This document shows positions 28,001 through 40,000 of a stretch of DNA of 64,000 nucleotides, one piece after another. The DNA comes from Gordionus sp. m RMFG-2023 (Eukaryota; Nematomorpha; Gordioida; Chordodea; Parachordodidae). Positions within the stretch are counted from its first letter, which is position 1. Each line of letters begins with the position of its first letter. The notes under the pieces are model-generated. The model was not told the origin of the DNA, did no database searches, and saw only the letters and a list, made by a program, of their open reading frames with translations. The position numbers and the translations under genes were made by a program. The stretch covers positions 38,169,561 through 38,233,560 of the forward strand of contig NC_088775.1 of assembly GCF_954871325.1 (NCBI RefSeq), in the 5' to 3' direction.

Positions 28001-31000
28001 AATCAGCTAATTTACCATTATGTGGTTAGCTACATCGTTAAATTTTTCACTATCCGAGGAAAATTTTTTTAACGTTTTATTGAAATGTTCTTATTCTTGT
28101 AAACATTTCCTTTATTAGATGCATCTGTAAGAATTGCATATGGATGCCCATCTTTCAAATCGTCTAGAATTGACCTCTAGGATTCAGATGCTAAAACACT
28201 TGTGATAGCCTTGCTCATTTTTGTTCTACCACAAGTAAGATTTGCACTTATATTGGAGTCGTTAAATATCATGGGAAAGATTCGACCCACATTGTGATGA
28301 TATAGCTCTGTGAATGTTGAACTACATGATAGTTGTATACGATTTCCGCAACTGTAGTTGCATCTGTATTATTTATTATTTTTAGAGAATATTTTTGTAT
28401 TGCAATCGATGTTGATATACTCCCCTGTACTGACTTATATGAATAAAATGATGCTGATTATTATTTTATAAAAATAAAACAGGATAGAAAGAAATTTACA
28501 AACTGGACATGTTTTTCAAATAAATATTTAAAATTTATTTTAAAAATATAAAAATAATCAATTACTGTCTCTCAAAATTATTATTTATATATTAAAAACG
28601 TTAAAATACTTTTAAAAAAATTGTGGGAGAAATTAAAAAATTGCGGGAAATTTCCAATTGTGGTAGTTTTGCGGGAGAGAGATGTCTGCGTGTAAACTAA
28701 AAAATTGCGGGAGTCTCCCGCTGATGGGGGAGACATGGCAACCCTGATCGAGTAGCTGATTTGAAATGTGAAATTAAAGATCTACATTGTAAATGCGTGC
28801 AATCAATTTATTAGACAGGCCATATTTTGGCTATTGATGATTCTGATCCATACATTGATGAACATTTTAATATCTGTGAGGCTGATAATATAAATCGCAT
28901 TGCACCAACAGATATAATTAATACGAAAAGCTTAAAAATTTAATTGATATACCCGCTAGCAGAGCTTATTGATTATGATAGAAAGTATCCGTATTCGTTG
29001 TTAATAAAATTTCTATAAATAATATACTAAATAAATTAGGAAAACAATTCTTAAAACATTTAATAACGATGGGATATAATTGATAAACTTTAAACATTGA
29101 ATCCATTCAGAGAGTCAGTGGAATTTCTTTCCTCCCAAAATAATTGTGACATATATATTTATATTTAGAAATAAATGTCAAGATATATATTTATATTTAG
29201 AAATAAATGTCAAGATGGTTTTATTTCCATTTGTCTTCAATATTTTTGTAAATTAATTGAGATTCTCTAAACTAATTTTAATTATGTATAGAAAAAGACA
29301 TTTCAGATATAGATAAGAAAAGCTTTGAAATGATTAATCTAAAAAATGAATATGAAATGTTTCTCATATTAAAATTTGCTAAAAAAAGTATTAGAATCTA
29401 CAAGTGTATATATTACATGTGCACATCAGAAGCTCAAAGAATTTACAAAAATATTAAAATCAAACCATCTTGACATTTATTCTAAATATAGATATGCCAA
29501 ATGCTTAAAATTATTTTAAAATATGTTTGTTTAATGAAAACAACTGGTGTTCTTGATTTTTTTGTTTTATAAAGGATTTCTTCCACCATACCTTAACTTT
29601 TCTATCAAAAAGCTATCCTACATGCTATTAAATTAACTAATCTTTCTTACTAATTCAATCCTTTTTATTAATCGAAATAGAATAACATGTAAACTGCATA
29701 TATGAAAACGTATTTAGAAAAAAAATAAATTAAAATAAAATTTTATAAAAAATAGTCATCCTCTTCTGGTCCATAAATCTGTAAATAATTAAAAATTATA
29801 ACGTAATATTTGGAAACGGATTTATTATTTAATCAGAAGGGCTCATTGTTGTTTTACGGCTCTCATGGCTAATTAGTTTGATTAAGGATTTAGCCTCCTT
29901 TCCAAATGAGCAGTTTGTTGAAACCACAAGTAAATATATTGTTGCTGACTAGCTGTAAATATTTTTGGAATTTCTTTTTTACCGCTATACCTAATGGATC
30001 GTAATTATTATTTGATGGGGGGAAAATGTCTATACACGTGAAGTCCCAATGGGCCATTCCTGTCAAATCGATTAAAAAAGGCACTTTTTCGGCCGACCCC
30101 TTTTAAAATGTTTAAAAATTCTGGAATTATTTAGATAGGTAAATAAATGAGAAAGCCGTTTATTTTAGCTCTCTAGCACACCTTGTTCTTGAGATATAAG
30201 GGCTCTAAGGTACAAAAAAGAGCCACTATGGAATCTGTAAAATTTTTAAAATGCTTTTATCTCAAAAACTATTTATAGTAAAAAAATATCATTTTGAAGG
30301 TAAAGAAATTCTCTAATGGGCTAACAAAGAATAATAAATATTGAGGCCATTATAGACTTTTAATATCCGGTTTACCTAAATTGCGTTACCTGTATTTTTA
30401 AGCAAAATAGTGAGTTGAATTTTTTTTTTGCTTTTTATTTAGACATCTTTTATAAATATATATACGATGTCAAAACCTTAGCGACGCTATCGACTTTTCC
30501 ATAATATACATTAAAAGTAGATGGCGCTAATGGTTGAAAAATATTATTTTTAAATGAAAATATTGATACGTTTATAAGAATTGTGATAAAATTTTCCAGT
30601 TCTGCCCTCCCCCCCCTCACTATCATTAAAATGTTTTACATTTTTTAGATCTCAACTTTTCTACTATAGCAGCGAATGACTTATTAGCTCGATAATATAT
30701 AACAGCTGCAGTAAAAATATTAGGCATATATTAGATTATATTTTACAAAATAAATTGTTTAAAACGATCTCTCTTTCTGAGAAATAATTTTAACCTGTCC
30801 GTTCAGATTAATTTTATAGTTTGTCTACCAATAACAATCTGGATTTGGAGAATGCAAAAACATGTATTCTAGGTGTAAATCAATTAAAATTTTATTCTAT
30901 ATCACAGATGGACGTACCAAATATTAAAATGTTGCAACCCATTTAATCTATAGAGACATGCTTATTATCGCGAGAATCTAAAAAATATTCTACCCTGGAT

Positions 31001-34000
31001 GACCCAAAAAAATTTACCATTCAATTTAGATATGTTAATATGCTCTTCATGGCGACAAAAATTATCAAACATTTCTTATACTTCAAATGAAAATGTAGAT
31101 ATTGATTCTCCCCTTCATATAATTAATCAAGAGGCTATTGATAACATTAATATATCCCTACAATCAAATGGGGAATATCTCATTAAAAGAAAACGCTTAT
31201 GTGAAAAGAAATATTAGAAGAAAAAAATATCTAGAGTAAAAAAAAGTTTTAACGACTGAAATTATACCATTATCTTTCTTCATCAAATGATGAAAAATTC
31301 GATGAAATTGTAGATACCTTAAAAATTAAAAAAATTATATGTAAGATATTTATTATTGGAAATTTGTTCCATTATTAAGTGTCTAATGGGCATATGCCCA
31401 CTCTGCTCCTTAGTTAATTAGTATATTTAATAGAAAATCAAAATTTTTTAATATAAAAAGTGAAAATATCTGGTTATTGATAAGTTAGCAGCAAAATTTT
31501 AACCATAATCCGTAATTTCATAAAGCGCCATCTATTTTTTTGTCAATTTTTAGGGTCGATAGCGTCGCTAAGGTTTTGATATTGTATATATATTTAGCAA
31601 AGGTGTCTAAATAAAAAAAAATTCGAAAACAAACTCATTATTTTGCTTAAAAATACAGGTAAAGCAATTTAGGCAAACCGGATGTTAAAAGCCTATAATG
31701 GCGCCAATATTTATTATTCTTTGTTAGCCCATTAGAGAATTTCTTTACCTACAAAATGATATATTATAATATTTTTTTACTATAAATATTTTTTGAGATA
31801 TAAGCATTTTAAAAATTTTACAGATTCCAAAGTGGCTCTTTTTTGTACCTTTGAGCCCCTATATCTCGAGAACCAGGCGTGTTAGCGAGCTAAAATAAAC
31901 GGCTTTCTCACTCTTTTACCTATCTAAATAATTCCAGAAATTTTTAACAATTTTAAAAGGGGTCGGCCGAATCGTGATCGATTTGACGTGGAATGGCCCC
32001 AATACATGTGTTTCCCTATACCGGAGATTTAATGTAAGCCCATTAGGCCTTAGTTATTAACAACAGAAGTATCCCGTGGTTAAAGATGTGAAGGAACATC
32101 GGTTTTGAATAATGAATTATTTTACTATTTCATGCCTCATATATTTATATCGGTTCACGGTACTAGCGGTTAAAAACAATGATTCAGATCCCGTTGGTAC
32201 ATTTTTTAAAAATTTGTAATTATTATGTGATTTTGTGTAACTGGACCAACTTTAAATTCAAGAATATCCTCTATGTCCTTCCAATTAAAATTAATAAAAT
32301 TTCGGAATTATAATATTTATCGGACGTACATGCCCAGAAGCTCCGAAATGAAAAGCATGACTTAAAAAATTCAGGCCAGACCTAAAAATTTCTTAAAAAA
32401 ATTAAAAATCCAAACCAGATCGATTTTTAAAATTATATCCATTAATCCAGAAGAAAATCTTATAAGGGAGGGTTAAATGATAATTACTGGTCATATTTAT
32501 CAATTTCCTCCTTCAGATAATTTGCAAAAATCAAAATGATACAAAATAACGAAAATTTTTTAAGAGTATATTGTCGTACCCATGAGAACAAAAATAATTT
32601 GCCCAGTACATCTTACAAATATTTATTAACAGCAGAACAGCACTTCAAAAAAAAGTCGATTGGACTTTAAACATCGCGAGATATCCTAAAAATTGAATCA
32701 AGGGATATTTAGGTGTAAATGGCCAAGTGTAATTATACCAACTGTATAAGTATAAATATTTAAAAAAATATAAATTTCCTAAAAATAATTTTCTTAAATT
32801 TCATCATTTAATCAAATATTGTTTTTTTTGTTGGATTTATTGGCATTGATTGTCAACTCCAATATATGTAAAATAGGATTTACCTAAATCAGTTTTACCA
32901 GTGGTAAATTCCTGCGGCTTTGAATAATCGAATGGAACGGCATCCAACAGAGCTTTAATTATTCTTTAAAGGTTTAAAGTTTTAAGGTTTATTAATTTTT
33001 TCTCCAAAAATATTAAATGTGATATTTTTCCGACCCGACATTACTAAAACCGATCCGATAACTCGTGCCTGTCATCCTGTGAATGCAAATCAAGCAGGAG
33101 CACGTGGGTTTATTCCCATGCATAATTATTTATTCTACTCCTATTTTCCTTTAATTTATATTTTTATGATCTACTATTTTTCTCACTGTTGTAATTTTTT
33201 CATTAGGAATCTTAATTTATTTTTTTAAATAAACTTGACATATAGCTTGCGGTCCGCCACATCCCCACACGTCATTTTGCGAGTGTAGACCGCAACAAGG
33301 GCTAAAAACTCACGGGGTTCTGATCGATAGCATAAGGCTTTTAAAAGGCCAACAGCGTTGTCCGTTAGTGTACGCGTATTATCCGATTTCGTGCTCTCAC
33401 CGCTTCGCGTTATCAGAAAACGATCTGCAATGATTTTACAAAGTTTACGAGTTTTGACAGATATTTTGGAAATCTGGTCAGGTTGGTAATAGCTTACTAA
33501 AACATCCGACAACTGTTTAAGGGCTCGAGCGCGGTTACGAATCTTTTGTTGAAGCACAAGGTGAATATAAAAAAATTCAATAAAGGTTTCAAATTTTCTT
33601 TACTTTCTTTTAATTTTCCCCTTCTTTTTATATTAAATATTTTTGGAAAGGTAGATCTCATCATGGAGTCTTACATTTGTGTATAAAAAAAATATCGCAA
33701 TAGTCATATAGGAACCTGAATGTGTCGAATATTGCTAAAAAAATCTTTCTCTGCATCAGGGTCAATTAAAAGAGCGAAAAATGAAAACGCATGATCTTCT
33801 GGGTATGTTTTGACAAGCGATTCGAGCAACAAAACGAAATTTTCAAATATATTCTGAAGGTTATTTATTTTTAGTATTTATTTAAATTATTTCATTTTGA
33901 AAAATAATATTATTTAGTAATTTGTTTTTCGAAAGCACAACTGAAACCATTCGATAATGGTAGGGGTTGATAAATAAAAATGAGTTTTAAAAACAAACAA

Positions 34001-37000
34001 ATCATTTATTAGTATTAAAATATTGAAAAACATGTAGTTCAATTCTTTGAATAATAAATTTGAAAAAAAACTTTTTTGTTCTCGATAAATTTCTGTTTTG
34101 TTTTTTCTAAAGTACGTTATTTAACTTAACTTCAAATATAGATAAAAGTAACACAATTTTTTTAAATCTATTTTTTTTTAAATGTCAAAAATAAGACAAT
34201 TTTTTATATACCTTCAAACAGGATCGAACAGAAACTAATATCGGTTTAGTTCAGGTTTAAAATTTTTTTTTTAAAAACCAGTTTGAACCTTTTCGCATAC
34301 AAATTTATATGTAAAGAGAAGCATATTTTTAAGAATTTTATCACTCTTCCTTAAAAAATAATATTGAGACGTGTACTATTAAAATATTTTCAAGATTCTC
34401 TTCCAAATTATTTCTATGAGGAGGGAATAAACTCTATGGTTGAAACACTACTATAAGCTAACTTGTAAAGCTGGCACTGTCAAATAACAATATTCAAAAG
34501 TATCTAGATATAGTAATTTATATTAATATTTATCAATCAAGACTGATTATTAATAATCTTTAAGAGTTAGAATATCAAAAAGATTAAACCGTTTCACAAA
34601 CCTTTTCAGATCTGGGTTCGGGTGACAAAATCATTAACGGTTCGAGTTTGGTTCTGTAAGTAATAAAAGTTAATATCGGGTTAACGGTTTGATTCAGGTT
34701 CGGACCCTAAAATGTAAAATCATTTAATTGTAGAATAAACATTGCCAATCTCTGTCACCTGTTACACTAGCTCATTATATAAATATTACATGAGAAAATA
34801 TTTTTGCAAATATTTCAAAAAAAGACATTATAAACTCTTTATATATCATATATAAATTTATAGTTTACATCATTGAGCGATTTTAGATTAGCGGCAATAA
34901 GGGGTACCAAAGCCTTCTTGACTTTCTCGCGAATTGCTTCCGCACCAGAGATTTTTATAAGGGCATACATGAGATTACGGCATTCATCGCGGAGAACCGC
35001 GTCGGGTCTAGCAGACGAGAGTTCGCGACAGCAGGTGTTCACGAGAACGAGGCGTATCCAAGCAGCAAATAGGGTGACGGGTGGGGTAAGATCAGGAAGA
35101 GCTGAGTGGAAGTAGGAAATGGAGGCAGATCGGATATCATAATTAGGTCGGTCTTGGGGCAGGCCACGTGAGCAGTCAAAGGCATTTAGCTTTCAGGATT
35201 AGGTTTAATGTTAGACATTAAAAAAGGTATTTAACCACTTTTTATAAGAAAATCTAAAATGAAACTATGCATTATAGTTATCCCAAATAAATAGTCTTTA
35301 TTGATTTTAGTGTTATAAAATTAGGTTTAATGATATGGTCGAGAAAAAATATAGATAATATTTCCAATAAAATTTAAGACAAAAGTGAATAATGTGTACT
35401 GATAGAATTTTTTAAAAAAGGTTATATATATTAGATATATCAGCGTTCTGTGTTTATACGATTATTTTCTAATGTTTGACGTACTTTAACTAGTTGGTCT
35501 AATAGAACTGAAAATTTTGGATGTAAATCTTTAATAATGCTAGATATATCGGTCATTAAATTGTTGAGATGGATAAGGGATTCCATGGTTCGTAAACGGT
35601 AATAGAGCTGCGGTACATTTCTTTGAATTTAATTGTGGAAAAGGGGGAAAAAAGATTACATGAGGGGAGTTAATTATAGAAATTAACAGGATATATTATA
35701 ATAGTATTCATGTATATAGCCAAGATATGTTTAATTCTGTGGAAATTATTTTAGGAACTATATCATTTTTATCCCATTCCAAATACATATTTAAGAGGAT
35801 AATAACCTAGAATCTTGTATTAAAAATTTGATAATAAATATGAATATGCAAATAACACATTAGTATTTTAAATTTAATTAAAATCAACCCTATTGACGAT
35901 CTCATCCTGTTTTATCAAGAATTTTTTATTATTATTCATTAATCATTAAGATTAAATTATCAAAAACATTCAATTTAAAACGTTTATAAAATTGGTCCAA
36001 AAGAGAGATAAAAAATTTGTCTCAGTTTAAAATAATTAATCAAAAACAAATATAGGTTTGTTTTATATTTAAATATAGAAGAATATGAAAAAGGTTTAAT
36101 ATATTAGCTTTTATTACGCAAATAAGGTTTCAAATAGTTCGACATCTTCCCCAGCGCCGGTTGTGAATATAGATAAAACTGGTCCGCTAACTACGAGAGC
36201 CCTTACCGCGCTTAGCGTTTCAATTGTTTCAACTTCGGAGATTCCTGCGCGGTTCAGCGCTAATGCCAAGAGACACCCTGCAAGACGTATGCGGTCAAGA
36301 CTCGTCTCAGCAAAAAGAGAAGGAGATAATTGCGTAACGCGGACTGAAGCGAGACGGACGGCAGAAATCTCGGCTAGCGTTAAAGGGCATTTGGCGATCA
36401 TCGCGGAGAGGTCAATTTTTGAAGCGGCATAACGTGTGACGGCGTCAGCGTAATGCGAATGCAGAGCGGATAGCGGGGCTGAGCATTGTGGCGTAAATTT
36501 TTTTTATTAGAGATTTCTATATTTATTGACAAGAAAATTTTTTAAAAGTAGTGAGCCTACCCCCTTCCTCTAAACGAGCAATTATTCAAAAACTAGAACG
36601 GAACTTGGGAAAAATTATGAAACGAGAACCAAACGGTCATTTCTAGAACAATTTCGAAAAATTCAATATATAATTATAAATATCATATTTATAAAATAGT
36701 TCATTCATAAATATTCATTCCGCTTTCTTCTAAATATGATTTCCAGGTTCCAAAAACAAATTTTTAAATCCAATTTAAAGTAATTTTGAAATTTTTGAAT
36801 AAAACGAATATTATATTAAAGTTTTAAATCTTAAAAGTTAATTTTGTCACCCATATAAATGATAATATTTTAGATGAGTTAATGTTTGGGTGTAATAAAT
36901 AATTGATAATATAATAAAAATTAATAGATACAATTTATGTATTAATAAAAATAGATATGAAATTGAATATTTTTTTTAATAACACGTTCCGGAACATTCA

Positions 37001-40000
37001 GAAGCTTGAAACGGAATGGGAACAAAACATATTTGAACGGAATGAGAGTGGGACAGGAACGCTAAAATGTTTTTGTTCCAGGTCCCTGTTTGAGACTACA
37101 AAAGATACCAATTTATTTTTGTACTGAAAAATATCGTAATTATCAAAAACTTATTTTTCATTTCTTTCTATAACCTCGAAACCCATAACTTACATTCAAA
37201 TTGATCGCTGGCAAGGGCAGAATTCACGATTTCCAAAACTGTTTCTTTGACTTGTGTGTGACAATTTTTGACAGACAATGTGTTTATAACATAATGTCCT
37301 AATGTTTTGGCCGGGTCATTAGGGTTAGTTTGGATCATAAAATGAGCGGTTCTAAAAAAAATATAAAGCCATATTAAATAAATGGAACATAAGAATTTCA
37401 TAATTGAAACGACAGGTTGTAAAACTGAAAATAGGATCGTTAAAAGTTCCTTTTTTAAATAAATGCTAAGATAAATCCAAATTTCAATCGTATAGCAAAT
37501 ATATTAGTTTACTCCCATTAAGCAAAAAAAATGCATATTTTAACGATTTTAATATTTTAGGTGTTAAATGGCATTCAAAACTTGTAAAATATCTCTTTTT
37601 TATAGTTAACTAAGATTAATATAATTAAATAAATCCTCATAAAAAGAAAGAACAATATAAGAGATTTGGTAATAAAAATTTGCTAATGTTTTTATAATAA
37701 ACTTTTTTTGAGAACTCCAGTAGGAAATGATTTTTAGAAGCATAGACGCACCCGATTTGCATTCTACCTCAAATTTTTCGACCTTGATGAGTTTCGAAAG
37801 ATTTTATAAACAAAAAATTACAAAATTTAATAAAAATTATGTACAAATAAAATAACTATATATGCTTTTATTTCTTTCTACTTATGATTAGGTATATGAA
37901 AATAATCACCAAAAATTTTTTCAAGTGACCTAAAATCAATGTCCTTAAAAAAATCTTAACTTAACTGTTATGCTGTACAATTCATCGTCATTTGATCGGT
38001 TCTACTACTTTGTGAGAAACATTTTTGGTGTAACCTCAAATTTTACAAACAAACAATAAGATTATCTTGCATAATTTGAGTGATTTTGATTACAAATGGT
38101 GATCAGTCAATTTAAACGAGTTGTACTGCATAATATCAAAATGTCGTATGTAAAAATTTACGTTTCCCCAAACTATAGTCCTGAATAAAATATCTTCTTC
38201 AGCAGTGTCCAGTGTATACGTGTCGTTGAAGGCGGTAAAATACTAAAGGCAAATTTTCGTGTCAAAATTATAGATAAAATATTTTTTTCAATCATTGAAA
38301 AACTTTAATTAGTTCGATTATTTTCTAATGTCTCCAAAACCCGATTCTAATAATATCTTCTCATGAAACATCGAATAAAATTTTACAATAAAAAACAATT
38401 ATAATGTATAAGAGCTTCCAAATTACACGTTTTTTTGTATTATGTTTACTAAAAAAATAGGTGAAAAATGTTTTTAAAGTACTAATGCAAAACCTTGTAA
38501 ACAACGCCAAAACACTCCTTCTTTACAATTTTGTAATGCGCTTCGGTAGAATGATGATCAATAGCTTTCATCCCTTTGACAAGTGCGGAGATGTACATTA
38601 TAATTTTGAACATGTAGGAGGCCTTGAAAGAGAGACGAGAACCCATCTGAGCCAAGCAGTTGCTGATAAAGCCTAGTAGGCTGATAGATTTCGTTTGTGA
38701 AAATATTTTTTTAATGAATAATTAAATCAAATTTTTACCTAGGCTCAATTTAGCGAAAAAAAAGTGATTTTAGAGTGATTATAATATATATAATTATCAT
38801 ATTCGTGTGGTAAACATTGAGCAAGAATAAAGTTGTTATTTTACCCTTGTAAGCGTCTGATATCGAATTTAGGATTCATTTCAGCTGAAAGAGCATCCAA
38901 AACTAAGAAAAATATATCAAATTAGAAAAATAAATAAAGGAAATCAAATATTTAAATCCCGAAACTCTTAACAATGAAAGCTTTTAAAACCAGGAGAATT
39001 TAAATAAATCATTTTTCCTTCTCTTGAATTGACTCTTTAAACAACCACATCTAAATAACATGAAAATTAAAATCTAATTGAGTAGTTGGTATTATATTCT
39101 CTAACCAGTCTGTGCGTCCACGATCATACCGTGAAAGAGTGGATGCAATGCCAGATTCAAAAAGTAGTCTATCTCTTCGTTTTCGCAATTCATAAGGAAA
39201 CGAATTATCGAACGTCGGAGACCAGTCATGACCTTAGCCTTGGCTTTAGTCATTTTAACTTGCATTTTACCGAACAATAGTCTATTATTTTTTTTGAGTA
39301 ATTTTTTTTTGACAATTTAAAGATAGAAAAATGATTTACAAATGATTTTTTAATAGAATATATTTTACGGGGATAGGGGTAGGTGGGAGTTACTATTAAG
39401 AATAATATTTTAACACTATATATAATTTCGACCAAAACTCTATTGTATACAATGATTAGACAACAAAACGAAATATTAAATTTCATTATGAAAATATGTT
39501 GAAATCGAATAACCTCATAATAAAACGCATGACATCTTTCCTATGAATGGTTTGTATGACGTGAGACTCTTTATTCGTGCTATAAAAAATTTTTTTTAAT
39601 CAGATTCAAAAAATATAATTTATACTATATATGTAGGTAAAAAAAAAATTGGCCACTGAATAATTTTAATGTTAATTAATTCTTTAAATCGGCCATTGAT
39701 ATACTTCTGTCAAATCCACTTTTATTTTTATAATGGGTAAGTAATTTATATAATATTCGGAATTTAAAGCTGGCCTTTAACCAGGCATCGTCTCAGGAAT
39801 ATAGGAACCACAATTGTAAGCTCTATACAAGGTTATTAGAAAGAATTATAGAGCTATCATCTAAAAACTAATATGTATTCCCCTTTTAAAAAGTTGAATC
39901 TATGACTTGAATCTATTTTAAATGTTTAATCGCTCTAATTATTCTTATATTATTATAAGTAAATATATTTAATTGTGTAAAATATGAATAGTGTCCTTAA

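Larger units (their letters stand above)
23231..28746 (-). mobile_element. hAT element B, 5.5 kb with internal inverted duplication (TSD ATCGAGTA)
   Basis: The ends are TAGGGTTGCCAGGTC and GACATGGCAACCCTG, with a perfect 8-bp duplication ATCGAGTA (23223-23230, 28747-28754). TTGCGGGAGAAAT-type subterminal repeats lie at both ends. The main, decayed transposase reads on the minus strand from about 28470 to 24730, ending in SLPHSN...LMRTAWKKERNRIT and FKSQIKYN, a usual hAT C-terminus. A partial second copy of the same gene runs on the plus strand at about 23720-24700. AIDRILKFYKPLKKYF occurs in both copies. Element C splits the minus copy. Confidence 0.83.
22746..29120 (+). mobile_element. hAT transposase relic A (split by a 5.5 kb insertion)
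   Basis: The 5' piece (22746-23225) encodes CSIAFDLWAGHFKRRNYITF, then TDVGANVKR and LGHGLHNLQL, a typical hAT RNase-H core. It is interrupted at 23231 by element B and resumes at 28755 with VADLKCEIKDLHCKCVQS. Stops and frame changes are numerous. The ends were not found, so the limits are approximate. Confidence 0.75.

Noticed and set aside
29836-29890. Minus-strand stretch EAKSLIKLISHESRKTT as the missing UTP20 linker exon
   Set aside because: No GT donor is available before the stop and the phase does not help.
33019-33228. Plus-strand open frame of 69 codons
   Set aside because: The C-terminal half is low-complexity hydrophobic, with no family blocks and no promoter or splice context.
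36163-36432. Plus-strand open frame of 89 codons
   Set aside because: Shadow of UTP20 exon 18.
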